The position numbers and the translations under genes are program-made. A model generated the notes under the pieces. The model did no database searches. It was not told the DNA's origin and saw only the letters and a program-made list of their open reading frames with translations. A stretch of DNA of 64,000 nucleotides from Favolaschia claudopus (lineage: Eukaryota; Basidiomycota; Agaricomycetes; Agaricales; Mycenaceae), in contig JAWWNJ010000011.1 in NCBI GenBank assembly GCA_037176885.1, positions 1,302,001 to 1,366,000 of the forward strand, read 5' to 3'. Positions 22,925 through 34,610 of this stretch are shown here, in pieces (within the stretch, counting starts at the first letter, position 1; each line of letters starts with the position of its first letter).

Positions 22925-23186
22925 GGCAGTCAGAAATCAAGACACGTCGCGGCTCAAGTGAGCTCAAGTGAATTGTGGCGTCTCGTATTTGGCTGCAGCG
23001 TGCCACTGCGATCCTCGTGTTCGCCGCCGTCGAGCTCATCGTCTCCAGCGTCCCCGGCGGAATAGATACATAGTCTTGTATTCGTACAGTACTCATCGAA
23101 TATATATTATATTGTGAATTGTCTACTGGAGAATGCATCAACAATTCGTTGATCAGTGGTAGCGCAGCTTGTCGTTCACCTCTCCC

Positions 23187-24369
23187 ATGTCGTCCTCGTC
23201 GCCCATCACGCAGGTCTCCCAACATGCGCCCCCCGCTCACTCGAATCTGCAGCCCCAGCTCCTCACCCGTCTCTTCCTTGATCTGCGCGGCAGGCGGTTC
23301 GAGGTCGACCGCGAAACCATCATGAACCTCCCAGAATCCGTCCTTCTCTGTCTCTTCCCCAACGGCCTGGTGCTGAGCAGGCAGAGCGTCGCGCTGTCGG
23401 ACGGTGGTGACGACGAGGACGAGGAGGTCTATGGTGTCGATGTCCGTCATTTCGTCCAGCCATAATCTCCATTGCACAACTGACTTCCACCAACTACTAT
23501 GTATTCTGCAGTTCGACCCAGACTGTTTCCAATACGTTCTCACTTTCTTCCGTACCGCTTCAGAAGCATTCTACGGCACCGCCACCAGCCCCGGCCTCCT
23601 CGCCTTCCAGCAGCACCTCCTCGACGGTGGCTCACCATCCGGCTCACCAAACAACAGCGGCGGCCCAGACGCCTTCAACCCCACCCCGGCACAGAACCCC
23701 CTGCTTTCCAAGCAGGCTATCATCGTCCTGCGCGAGGAGCTCGAGTACTTCACCATCCCGCCAAAAACCAGCGACGCCGTCACCGACGCTAATGGTATCG
23801 CCAACGAGAGCCTCCTCCAAGTCAAGCGCGACGGCGGGGAGTACCTCATGGAAAAGCGCAACATCTTCACCGCGCTGCAGCGAAACGTAAACAAGGAAAA
23901 CAACGTCGCTGAGCAGCATCTCATCGACATGCTTTGCATGAGGTGCGTTCCTATCATACTTATTCAAACTGTATTCATATTGATTCTGTAGCGGCTTCGA
24001 CCGCGACGACGAATGGGGCTTCCGCGCCCTCGAGCCGTCCCGCTCCTGCATCTCCTCCATCGCCCTCGTCCTCCTCAAAACCGGCATCGCCCACAGCCCA
24101 GGCAACACCAAGCCCGTCGAGGTCGACTACGCGCAGATGGCCACCGCGCAGAAGCTACTACTCTTCTGGCGGAAGCCCGCGCGCAAATGCTGGTGGGACG
24201 GCATCGAGGTCGAGCTTCCCGAGAAGGATGGCCGGCCTGCGCACTCGTTCAAGCTCTGGGCACGGCGTGTGTGGACGCTCGAGCTTAGTTTGGTTGGTTG
24301 CCCCGCGCTCTCGAATGCTCTTTGGATTTCTTCACTGACATGTCTGCTTTCTGTTTATTTCAGGTTTGA
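23187..24369 (+). CDS. Whi2/KCTD-like BTB (T1) domain protein
   Basis: Whi2 relatives act with a phosphatase in stress signalling and nutrient-dependent growth control in yeasts; the role here is inferred. ATG at 23187; exons 23187-23441, 23512-23942, 23992-24292 and a short last exon at 24364-24369 (intron 24293-24363). If that last intron is retained, the frame runs on to 24391. Domain order: a Pro/Gln-rich start, the BTB/T1 fold (FLDLRGRRFEVDRETIMNLP, LFPNGLVL, then VDFDPDCFQYVLTFFR), a Ser/Gly/Asn-rich linker, and a C-terminal block with EELEYFTIPPK, KRNIFTALQRNVNKENN, DEWGFRALEPSRSCISSIAL, KCWWDG and RRVWTLELSL. The start in the track frame upstream lacks ATG, so 23187 is the first usable one. 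Confidence 0.8.
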
Positions 24370-24423
24370 TGCGCGCTCGTGGTGTTGTTGATGAGGTCGC
24401 CGTATTGGAAAGGGATATACATG

Positions 24424-24446
24424 CATACCGTTCATTTGCTCACAAT
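24424..24446 (+). repeat. 23-nt repeat, copy 1
   Basis: CATACCGTTCATTTGCTCAC followed by AAT, just downstream of the Whi2-like gene, matches 63948-63970 with one mismatch. After each copy comes CATTCCCATTCCGTCT within about 60 nt, so the relation extends past the core. Confidence 0.6.
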
Positions 24447-24516
24447 TGTAGACTCCGCATTCATTAATCAATCAGGATACCCATTCCCATTCCGTCTCTG
24501 CGGGGCGTCTCATGCT

Positions 24517-24830
24517 TGCTCGATATTTGTAGGCTGCTGAGAGAACGAGAATTAATTGGTTTGGTCTCTTCCCGATATTTTTAGGTTGACCAGAGAACGA
24601 GCACCAAGCATCCTTGATTCCACCCTGGCTCGAGAAAGACGTACTCTCAGAGCCAGATACGATGCACTCCATGACGGTGTGCGCGTTCTGTGTGGTCGTC
24701 GTTGTTGTTGTCGCTTCAACCAGGAACCCATTACTCACAACTACATGCACAAATTTTGGGTTTTTTCTGCGTTCAACCGGCGCGCAGGTGATTGAATATT
24801 CGTAGGTTGACAAGAAAACGAGAACTCAGC
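24517..24830 (+). repeat. Three copies of an about 33-nt word upstream of the SPC3 pseudogene
   Basis: Copies at about 24517-24550, 24576-24607 and 24797-24830 share the pattern ATATT-x-x-TAGG-x-TG, then AGA-x-AACGAG. Spacing is irregular, so this is not a simple tandem array. Confidence 0.55.
24680..24800 (+). repeat. Direct repeat left of the SPC3 pseudogene
   Basis: The stretch GTGCGCGTTCTGTGT through AACCAGGAACCCATTACTCAC to GGCGCGCAGGTGAT recurs in the same order at 25722-25840 with small changes. The pair brackets the inverted SPC3 copy. Confidence 0.6.
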
Positions 24831-24840
24831 GCTTGATTTC

Positions 24841-25556
24841 TGACTGCCATGCACACCCTCTTTCAAATCGCGAATCAACACCACCTCCGCCCATGCGTAA
24901 TGGGTCTGCTCGCCTCTCGTCTATCTTGGTCCAATTCTTTGAATCCCCAATTGAATCAGAAGGCGGTTCGGTGCTTGTAAAGAAAGAAGGTGGTAAGCCA
25001 CAAATCCAAATTTCGGATTATCTCTACGGCCTCTATGTATAAGCTACTTATCTGTCCTCGAAGCTCTAAACAAACAACTGGTTTCGTAGAACGCACGGGA
25101 GAGGACGACAATACAAGTACGACGAGCATGCACATACACGTCGACCTTCGAACTTCAAGTGATGCTGGTCAGTCAGTCGCGTCCCCAATCGCGCGCCTGT
25201 TGACAATTATGGATGCAAACCGAAAAAATCTTACTTTACTTTATATCTACATCCGACAGACCTACTAGTATCCTCTCTATTCAACTGGAACACAAAACGC
25301 AAAACAATTTTTCTTATAAGTTACGTTGGCGCGGAGTACACAAACGCTCGCGGGGTACACTCTCTGCCTCTATTTCTATTGAATCACGTCCCTCAGGTCA
25401 AAAACGCCGTGGTCATCTGCGGCCGCATCGTCCGCCGCAAAGCCCACTACTTACGCCGGAAAGCAAAAGTATCATTTCAAGGGATACAAACACTTTCTGG
25501 TTCATTTAACCGTGTATAGATTCCCAAGCATAATTGATTTGATTGGGGGACTGGTG
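24841..25556 (+). pseudogene. SPC3 pseudogene, inverted duplicate of 22043-22940
   Basis: Follows the real SPC3 gene almost base by base from CTTGATTTCTGACTGCCATG to the 3' flank AAGCATAATT-x-ATTT, but on the opposite strand. The ATG region and signal anchor are disrupted (the frame from 24894 only partly follows the gene: VQFFESPIESEGGSVLVKK). Middle exons contain insertions and substitutions; the Trp of the VIWDRIV motif has become Cys or lies out of frame. The whole last exon (the YNVMPHVGAL region) is missing, so DNA after NTF joins straight to the 3' flank. No protein of SPC3 length can be read. Presumably an inverted segmental duplication, because introns are retained, which argues against retroposition. 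Confidence 0.85.
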
Positions 25557-25721
25557 AGCAGTCAACGCGAGATCGCCCACCCTTGCTCCTGGTTTTCATG
25601 ATGCATGGGAAGATGCTGACGCCCAGCCACCCTGCAGCAGCAGCAAATTCTCTATAGCTTGATTGCGTCCAACCTAAGTCATCGACAAAGGCAAAGGGAG
25701 AGTCGGGAACGCGGTTACGGC

Positions 25722-25840
25722 GTGCGCGTCCTGTGTTCGTCGTCGTTGTCCCTTCAACAAGGAACCCACCCGAAGTCCATTATTAACTCACAATAGATTA
25801 TATCGATCATGAAAGTAGCGGCGCGCAGGTGATCGGACAC
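25722..25840 (+). repeat. Direct repeat right of the SPC3 pseudogene
   Basis: Partner of 24680-24800: GTGCGCGTCCTGTGTTCGTC, then CAACAAGGAACCCACC and GCGGCGCGCAGGTGAT. Together the copies imply at least two rounds of rearrangement around the pseudogene. Confidence 0.6.
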
Positions 25841-25901
25841 GAAGAAGAAGAGAGATAAATTCTAAATATTACAGGCAATGATATACAAGGGAGAGAAAGA
25901 G

Positions 25902-28866
25902 CTAGGAATGAGATTGCCGATGCTTGTTTCCATACTTGACCGGTGGGGGCTTGGCGGGGCCGAACGTTTCCAACACTGCAGCGCTTGTATACGGTGCAAC
26001 ACGCTCTCGAACAGCGCGCGCCGGCGGTGCTGCCGACACCGGATGACTTTGGAATGGATCATCATTGTCGGAGGTTATAGTCATCCGCCTTTCGCTGCGA
26101 GTTTCGCCCCCGCCATACGAAGTGCTTGCTCGCGGGGGAAGACGCAAAGGCGAGCTATTGATGGGCACCGTAGAACGGCGAGTTGCGGTGGACGGATCAC
26201 TGGCGCTGGGACCACACCGGGGGCGCTTGGGAGTTGGAGAGGGGGGTGGGTCACCAGTGGCATCATCGCTGTCGTCGTGGACTCGCTTACCCGGGGAAGG
26301 AGGGGAGGGGAAACCGTGAAGCGAGAATGCGATGGGGGAAGGAAGGGGAGTAGAGGGCGGCAAACTTTCCATCTTCGTAATGGCTACGTCGATGTGTTCA
26401 AGGAAATTTTTGTAGTCGATTTTGGCCTGAGTCGCTTGATATGGAGGGAATGTGGTGCGCCTTCGAGCACCCACTGATCCGTTTGCCAATGCAATCCTTG
26501 GGCGAAAGAATTTCTGGAGGCCCTCTGTGAGGTCACATAAGGGCTGGTTGTACGGGCCATCGAACCGAGTGAGCTCTTGACTATCGTCGTTCTGGATGAA
26601 GAACCCCTTTGCCTGGGCTAACAAACCGGGCTTTGTAGAGAGATCCTCCCATTCGGCGATTCGACCCAGATTTTCGTCCGGCAGACGTCTCCCTGCGGTG
26701 TCGTACCCATAAAGAATGTAATATAGCACATAGAATATGGACTCAAGATCGTCCATGTGATCATGATGACCGAGTTGGGGTGACCCCAGCAAGACCTTGA
26801 CCGACTGGAACGCCCTCGTACCCTGTGGAGTGTTAGTGAAGAAAATTGACAGATTTCAAAGGCGCTGACCGTTCTCGCATCACCTGTCGTTGAGGTGCCG
26901 GAGAGAAGGTCTATCAACCTTCTTGCCATATCCCAATCTATGATGACGCCTGCACCGTGTTCTGATTTTGCAGATAGTAGAAGATTGTTGAAGCTGATGT
27001 CGCGATGTAGGATGCCGCGCTCGAGGAAGCTTTCGCGATGACCTGGGAAACATAAACACCAATGACAAAATCCATAAGCATTGTCGACTCACCCAGGACG
27101 ATATCGCGAATGGCACAAAGTAATACGAGAGGCGAGTGAGCCTGTTCCAGAGTACTGCCATGGCGGTGAACCACAATCCGCATGAATGACCGCCCGAGCA
27201 CAGTTGTGCGAGTGGTTGAATCCGAATGCATGTCCGACTCGTCGTTAAAACCGCGCGACTCTTTGATCGACTCACGGTCATTTTCAAGAGCAAACATCTG
27301 CCCGACGCCACGGACACCAACAAGCTCCTTCAAAAAATCAGCTTCAATCTCCCTGCCGTCGGCACGCCAATAATCTTTGATAATGTACGTGTTGCCACCG
27401 TAGCTCGCGCTCCAGCAGACTGTGCCTCGTGAGCGGATGGTGTGGCGGGAAAACATAGGTCTGTTCTCCAAATCGAATAGTATTTCGGTGGAATTCGCTT
27501 TCCACTCCTTCGTGTCCGGGTGGTATGCTACCGGAGCGCTCATCGACAGGAAGCGCTTTTCGTTCGCCCAATAGACCGTTGTGTCATATCCGATAAGTTC
27601 TTCGTCGAAAGAGGCGACGAGGAGGACGAGCTTGACGAAGAACTTGGCCTGCTCGTGGTAGTTGATTTTGTGCGTGTAGTAACACCCGGCGCGGTCAAAA
27701 CGAATGACGCGAAGTTCGCGCTTGGAAAGAAGAGGTGTGTAGACAAACCGCCGATTAGGTTGCTGAATGAAGATCTCGCGCGCATAGACCGCAACCTGAT
27801 CCCTGTCGTTCTGGGATAGCTTTTCCGACAAGCGCAACTTGATTTCCCACACGTTCAATGCGAACGCGTAAGCGATGGTATAGCTTTTGCCGGTGGCTGC
27901 GGGGCCATTCCCGAACGTCGTGATGTCGGGACTAGAGTTCAAAGTCGTCTGACCGGTGGACGCTGTGGCATCCGTCGTGTCTGTGGAATCATTCTCGTCG
28001 GTGTCATCTATCTCGTCGGCCGTCTCATCAGTAGCAGTGGCGTCGGCGGGATTGGGATTGTTGTGAACGAAAGATTTCTTGTGGGTGTCGATGGCAGCTC
28101 GTGCTCGTTCTTTGTTTTGACCCGCCGGCTGGAACTCAGTCAGGATATCATTCATCACCTCGACGATTGGTTCGTAGAGACGGTCCTCCTTCCTGGCATT
28201 GGACGGAATGCAATTCCATCCTTTGGCGTTACTGTAGTCTTTGTAATCGTTGAGCCAAGACTGGATCCTCGCATCCAAATCAGGATATGTGGTATCGATG
28301 ATGTCTTCCAAATGTGCCTGGAATGCATTACCCTCCTCTTCAACCCACGAGTTGGCCAATTCGCACTGCACAGCCTGTTGTATGTGCCCAATTTTGGTAA
28401 AAGTGTGCTCTGAATCCTGCGACGATGGGCGACCCGGGGTGGCAACACCAGGCAACGGCTGAGAGGAAGCGCGGGGGGTCGAAGGAGGAGCGCCAAGGCG
28501 AAGAGGTGCAGAGACGGATGGTGAATTCTCAACGATGGCGACGTTATCGTCGGTGGACTGGCTGCCGCGATTGCGATCATGCTTCGGAGTGAATGGGGGC
28601 TGAGGTAGTGGGCCCGCAAGAGGATAGGGAAGAGTGTCGCAGTGACTAGCAGATGGGCTCTGAGATGATTGAGACCCTCGCGAACGAGGGACGGGCGTGG
28701 TTTGTTCGTCGTCGGTGCGACTTGGATGAGGGGGCATGTGTCGAAGAGCTGAAGCAGGCACAATGATACTCTTGTAGAGACCTTCTTGAGTACTGCTATG
28801 GTGGGATTGGGATGCGGTTCGGGGTGGGGCTGCAAAAGACAGCGATTGCACGGCGGTGAGGTCCAT
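25902..28866 (-). CDS. FunK1-type protein kinase, 955 aa
   Basis: FunK1 kinases are a family expanded in multicellular fungi; targets are unknown. The first real ATG is at 28866 (MDLTAVQSLSFAAPP). Exons 27093-28866, 26870-27042 and 25902-26822 give 955 codons plus stop. Order: a Ser/Pro-rich head (1-150), a helical N-terminal FunK1 region (WLNDYKDYSNAKGWNCIPS), an acidic Thr/Asp linker, a beta-rich block (VYAREIFIQQPNRRFVYTPL), then the kinase core: GNTYIIKDYW, catalytic loop HRDISFNNLLL, and DWDMA in place of the usual DFG/DFD. GTRAFQSVKVLLG serves as the activation segment, and HMDDLESIFYVLYYIL is the FunK1 hallmark. The tail is disordered with PGKRVHDDSDD and a nuclear-type PKRPR. Confidence 0.87.
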
Positions 28867-30085
28867 GATGGGTGCAGAGAGAGAGAGATAGGTCTTACGG
28901 GTGGCAGACTTAAAGTTTGGTCTTGATGTCTGTATTCCGTTTAAGGGAACTCGAGACGCTTTGGTCGAGAACAATGGTGGACGTGAAGAGAACACGAGAG
29001 TTGGGTGGCAAGAGCTCGTCACATCACATGTTCGTTTAGTGTCACGCGTCACGCAACATGGCAGCAGCCACCACCTGCTCCAGGGAGTCAGGGACTGAAC
29101 AGTGAAGATTCTGATTGAGGATGCCTATAGATGGGAGAGTTCCTGAATATTAGAAGACAATATTGTCGCGCGAGGTACTGCTACGCACAGATGAACCACA
29201 ATGTTCTTCAGATCCGTACGTTCGAGCTGCATTGCTCAGTGCAGAGACGAGAAACGCGCTGCAGAGTGGCACAGACGGCCCGGGACTAACAAAATATCGA
29301 GGACATCAAGACAAGCAGACATGGTGATATGAATAGTGCGTTGAATGAAATTCCAGGCATGTGGGGCGTACGATTGCGGTAGTGGGATGTCGAAAGCCGA
29401 GGGTGCTTTGTGCGCTCAGGGGCTGCGCATACTCCAGTATCGAATTGAACCGTGATACAGCCGAGTGCATATCATGCGTTCAACTCGAAGCGGAAGAATC
29501 CTGTAACTAGTCGCTAGTTCAGAACGGAATTTCAAGAATTTCCAGTGGATGATTGCATCGGCAGTGCGCGAGCTTTGATACAGGCTGGAGCAGTAGAAGG
29601 AGCCACGAATTCGACTTCAGTATTTTGCTGCGCTCGCAGCGATTTGCCGTCTCGTTTAAATTCGATTTCGGCTGGGAGCTCAAGGCGAAATCAGCGCCGA
29701 TCTTGGGAAGTCTGCAAACTGAACCGGCGAAGTCCAGGGTTTCGCGGACCAGAGAACACAGGCTAGACGGTTGTCATGTTGTATGTATAGCGTCTTCGAG
29801 TAGGAGCTTAGGTGCCTTTGAATTCAACAGGTATAAGTAGGAAGTAAAGTTGAATTCTAAACTCCGCTTGATGGCGAGCGAACCCCGGGCAGGTTACCCA
29901 TACATATCCCATTACACTGACAAGGTTTGAGTTTGCCTTACTTTCCTTCTCTGTTGAGTCTGTTATATTGGTTTCACACTCTCGGTGCAAATTTTCATGG
30001 GCAGCGCATACAAATTAAAAACTTGCAAGGAATGATTCGATACATTACTGATAATCACATACGTAGTGCAGCTGTCGACCCGAGC
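28867..30085. other. Intergenic, about 1.2 kb
   Basis: Upstream region of the kinase gene and 3' region of the next one. I see no gene or repeat of note; frames at 29545-29840 do not resemble protein. Confidence 0.4.
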
Positions 30086-32096
30086 CTACAAGACCATGTC
30101 TTCATAATGGATAGGAATACCCCAATTGAACAATTTTGCTAATAAATTTGAATCCACTTCCCGCTGTTTCGACTGCTCTCTCTGCTGAAGTTCGACCACT
30201 CTTTGTTTCTCGAGCCGGAGCTCCTTCTTGAGACGCGTATATCTGACCTTCAACTGATCAACCTCGGTTGGCGCAGTCGTCTGGACTGCTTGGTCCACAA
30301 GAACCCCAGAATTGACCGAAATGGCACGCTGACGCGCCTTGCCTTTCCTCTTGATGTCAGTTCTGGGACCTGAATCCGGTACACCGTATCTCCTATCGTG
30401 AGGCGTCCACAGGATGCTCTGACGTTCAAATGGGGTAGAGCGTGTTCGCAGATGTTCAGTCGGTCCATGCCCTGCCCGCGGCAGGGGTTTGGGATCAAGG
30501 CTTTTGAAACTCTGAAGGTCGCGCGCAGGGAAATCCGCAAAGCCCAGCACTTCATCCGTGAGAGATGGAGAGTGGAAACGCAAAGGAGGAAGCTCAGGCG
30601 TGCCATGTTCCCAATGAGGGTTGGACTGAGCCTGTACAGACGCTTCAAATTCGCCATCATCCTCTTCATATGCCGCATCCTCTCTGTGAACGCCTTGCAA
30701 ACTGGGAGGTTCATTGGACAGAAGGCGTTCGGATATGCTAGGCGAACGTTCTGCGCCGCGTGCAGTCGCGATTGCGATAGTCTCCAGGTTCAAAGGCGAT
30801 TCCATCGTGTGGGATGAAGGCCCAACATTACCGAAGAAGGAGTCAGGCGTTGATGGGTCTGTGACGACCACCCATTCGCTCGGCAAGAAACGGTTGGTGT
30901 CCAACAGCAATGGGAGGGAGATATTGTGGATTCTTAGAGAACTGAGCGGGGTCGTCGATGGATTGTCGTCAAGATATTCAAGTTCCGCATTGTCAGAGTG
31001 ATCCGGCGATCTTGCAGCCGTGTCTTCGGCATCAACTGAAGGAATCGAGGATGCAGCAGGACGAATGAAGTTGAAGGTCAGACTCTCGCTTTCCTCATGG
31101 CCGGAAAATGGGGCCGAGTCGGCCATACTAGACGGCGTCTGTATCAGCTCGTCGTCAGTGTCCCGAGGCCGAGATGAATCAGATCCAGAGTCTGAATCAT
31201 TGGATGAGGGAACATCGAATGCCGGAGGAGTGGACGAGGCACGAGCAGTTGATGGAAAACCAACGGAAGTGACTGGAGCCGGAGAAGAGCTCGTCGTATT
31301 GTGCTCGCCGTCTGGGACCGAGTTGTCTGAGGATGGTAGAGGGAGGTCTTGTCCGTCTCCTTTTTGACTGGAAGAGGAAGACGCTGATGACGATGAAGAT
31401 GTCGCGCCTTGGGTATCCGGCTTGCCACCAATGGGAAGATCGGCCTGTATTTCGTCACTTTCTGACTTTATTACCGTGTCACTGGCGTCAATGATGACCG
31501 GGGGAGGGCGGTTGGATTGAAAGTCCCATTCGATGTCTGCGATGGAGGAAGCAGAAGAACTGCTCGACGAGCCATGAGAATTCGAGTGAAGACTGTCCTT
31601 GATTTCGGGAAATACATTGTGGAGAGCTCGCCATCGCCTCTGCTCAGGGCTGTCGAGAATGCGGCGAGGCATTAATGTACTTCCAGGCTCATGCTGATCA
31701 GGATCAAGTCTATGGTCATTCTTCTCAATTTCTGCTGGAAAACCAAGACTCGAAAGACCTACGTTTCAATTCCAAACTCAGGTGACATACGAACTCGCCA
31801 GGTTTCTTTCTTCAATGTGTTGCGAGGAGACGCAAGCAAACGAACTTCTTCTGCAAGGCTAGTAGGATCAAGTTCGACTATCTAAAATACCAAGGTCACG
31901 ATAAGCCAAGACGCGGCGTGTGGGTATATCATACCTCTGAATGTACGGTGTACGATTCGTGAATGGAGGCCGCAACGCGCGATGAACTTGTGGGCTCCTC
32001 CTCCGGCTCACAACATTCGAGCGCATCCTTTTCGTCAGGCATCCAGGAGCCGCCTGGCATTCCGAGACAATGTGATTTGGAGCCTCGGAGAGACAT
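30086..32096 (-). CDS. Disordered protein with C-terminal coiled coil, 633 aa, unrecognised
   Basis: Exons 30086-31734, 31791-31881 and 31935-32096 join to 633 codons plus stop, starting MSLRGSKSHCLGMPGG. The GTATGT donor at 31790 restores the frame between WRV and PEIEKND, which shows that the long last exon does not start at its internal ATG (31672). Most of the protein is low in complexity: Ser runs, acidic patches and Pro-rich stretches (PSSNDSDSGSDSSRPRD). A basic segment (IKRKGKARQRA) precedes a coiled coil of about 40 residues (VDQLKVRYTRLKKELRLEKQ), and the protein ends with LFNWGIPIHYEDMVL. No family recognised. The 5' end is uncertain: the fragment at 32035-32480 may supply earlier exons. 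Confidence 0.6.
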
Positions 32097-32480
32097 ATCG
32101 AGGATGCCGACTGCTTCCAGTGAGGATATCGAGGCCCTGGGGCAGCGGTAGAAGAGAAAAGCCAAGCTCGGTGAGAGAGCGCCTACACCATTCAACAGAT
32201 TTGGCCCTGTGTACGATAAAAGCAGTGGTAGGGCGTCTAAGCTAGGACTAGGGCAGACAAAACATCACACGAGAAGCCTTCCTCGAGGCCAAGCCCGCCA
32301 CAATTTGCAGCAAATATAGCGATGTGTGTCGAACAAGGTTTGCACGGCGGTGGATTGGGGAAATTCGCCAACGGCAAGCGAGACAATTTATCAACCTCGA
32401 CGATGGGCAGTCCATGATCGATCCCATCTTCAAATGATTCTTCGGCAGCAAGAACGCAAAGGCGAGAGAGGATGAATCGA
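32035..32480 (-). other. Coding-like fragment in another frame upstream of the coiled-coil gene
   Basis: Reads RFILSRLCVLAAEESFEDGI through HIAIFAANCGGLGLEEGFS, an intron (GTGTGATG to ACACAG) and AKSVEWCRRSLTELGFSLLP to a stop at 32035. It has no ATG at its head. It overlaps the first exon of the gene at 30086-32096 in a different frame. It could be an upstream exon joined by a splice I could not fix, or a remnant of a separate gene. Confidence 0.4.
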
Positions 32481-32676
32481 TGAAGTTTGAAATTGAAAAA
32501 TAGAGTTCGCGGTCACAGCCGTCACGCAGATGTCACAGGGCTCGTCCAAGGCCAGGTTCCAAACTGAGAGTGAGCTGGAGGTTCACGAGAGCGTTCCACG
32601 AGACACATGTTTTTTTGGGACTCGTGTAAATTTTCAACCCAAAATCATGCATCATGACCCGCACAAATTTCTACAC

Positions 32677-33889
32677 TCAAAACCCCATCCACTCCCACCC
32701 CACCCTCCGCAACCCATCCCAATCTCTCTCCCTCCCTCCACTAAACTGCACCCTTACCCTCCCCCGCTCAACCTTTACCTCCGCACGATCGCCCTCCCAT
32801 CTTCCACTCCCCAGCGCCCCAATGAAATACATCCGCGAGGTGCTGTCTTCGCTAAGAATCGTCGCATGCAAATTGAGTGCCGCGGAGAGCGTTATGTGGT
32901 TGTTAAGATCGCCTGCGGCGACGTGCACAGTCAGCAATCCGTGGAATGAGGGTGGGAGGTGGAGGGAGGTGAACCCGTTCCTGGAAAGAAGGGTTGCGCG
33001 AAAGGGAGGACGGCGGAGAGTTGCAGTGTGCTTCAGAGACGTTTCAATATGATATACATAGTCATATGCAAAAAGAAAAACCTACGATTTTCGCTAGCAG
33101 CGGAAACGTGTTGTCACCTCCACCACAAATTTCAAAATGCAGTTCCGTGCGAGGAACAGCCGTCGAAAGATTCGAAAGTGTAGGTTCGCGTTCGCCGACG
33201 AGATGCACATCCACATCGATCCCGCCATTCTCAACCTTCAACACCAGATTCTTACGAAATGTCTCCCCTGGGTCAAGCGGCGACAGCAACGTCTCTGGAA
33301 TCTGCAAGAACGGATCCACCGCAAACGTTCCCCGTATCGACGCCCCTCGCGAAGACGACAGCGAAAACGCATTGCGTTTGTGCGTTTTGCGGTATAGAGA
33401 GACGTAGTTGGTTGGGTTTAATTTCCGCAGTGGTGCACCACCGATTTGCTTTTGGGATGACGACAATGCCGAGGATGATGCAGCGGGGGTGGCGTTGGAG
33501 AGACGCCGGAGGAGGGGCGCGGCGCTTTCGAATTTATGGTCCGGAAAGGTGGAAATGCGGGCCTCGGAGGAAGCTGGGTGGGCTGGAGGCGGACGGAGTT
33601 GCGGAAAGGGGAGAGGATATGGGTGACCGGGATAGCACTGATTTAGAGCTGTGTTTGAGGATGGAATGCTATCGTGGGGAGAAGACTCTGCATTTTGAGG
33701 GGGGTCTTCTTGGGCGTTTGTTGAATCGTCCGGCGGCTGTTGCTCGACCACTGTAGCCTCTGCAGCTGCAAGATGCGAAGAATGGCTTTGCGCAGAGACC
33801 AGTTCTTCTTCCGAAGCGGGAGGGGATGGCGAATGGCAAGACGAAGCATCTCCATTGAATGAGTAGTTCGGAGGGGGGATGGTCTCCAT
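32677..33889 (-). CDS. DUF7330-like protein, 361 aa
   Basis: The ATG at 33889 gives METIPPPNYSFNGDASS; an in-frame ATG at 33907 is an alternative. Exons 33108-33889 and 32677-32980 fit to 361 codons; the donor is a weak GTTTCC, chosen because GTAGGT at 33085 would break the frame. After a Pro/Ser-rich head comes a beta-rich module seen in many mushroom proteins: LVLKVENGGIDVDVHLVGE, then TNGFTSLHLPPSFHGLLTVH, ITLSAALNLHATILSE, RMYFIGALGSGRWEGD and GRVRVQFSGG. This word order matches DUF7330. Its function is not known. The C-terminal Trp-rich end (RRVGWEWMGF) is encoded just before the stop. Confidence 0.72.
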
Positions 33890-34499
33890 GTCGAAGAAGC
33901 GCAGCACAAGTCAAGTCAAAGCTCTGAAGCAAAGAGCTATGGAGATTGCAGCACGAGGCTAATCGAGGAAGGGTCGATTACGTTTGATTTTGACGCACGA
34001 AAGCTCTAAGGCGACTTCGTGCTGTTACATGTTCTATTCGGCTGGGGCGGAGAAGAAGATATTTATTTATGATGTAACCGCGCGCCACTTCGTCCCTGCG
34101 CATTAGTACTGTTTCGGGGTTCAACAAGTTGCAGCAGCGTCAAAGCAAGTGCTCTGCAGAGCGGATGGCGGACGTGCATTTGAACAAGGCACAGTGAGAT
34201 ACAAGGTAATGGTTTGTCAAACTTCGGGAAGCTAGGTGGCAGCATGCAGAGCTTCAAATTGAGTTCTATTGAGAAAATTCAGTTTGCGGGGAGGAATCGT
34301 GGACCGTTGCGCCACTGGCGTTCGTCGATATAGACCAGTTTGCCGGACATTAGTACCGCGTAAGTAGGGAAGCTATACTTTCTTGAAGAGAGACTGAGTT
34401 GAACCGCTCATTGGGAGCTCGAGCCTACCCACACGACGATACAGTAATACGCGGAGAAAGCTCGAGTTTGTTTACACCTGTAGCTCCTTTCACTGTGAG

Positions 34500-34610
34500 A
34501 AGTATTCGTCATGAAATTCAAGATCATCGTCTTGAAATTCAAGATTCCTGATGTTTCGTTAGAATACACGTCATGAATTTCAAGACTGGTTTCATGATGC
34601 TCCAAAACTT
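34500..34610 (+). repeat. Cluster of degenerate TCATGAAATTCAAG words
   Basis: At least three copies of (C)GTCATGAA(A)TTCAAGA or close variants occur within 110 nt, and related words recur at 36527-36620. They may be subterminal repeats of a larger element or a decayed minisatellite. Confidence 0.5.
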
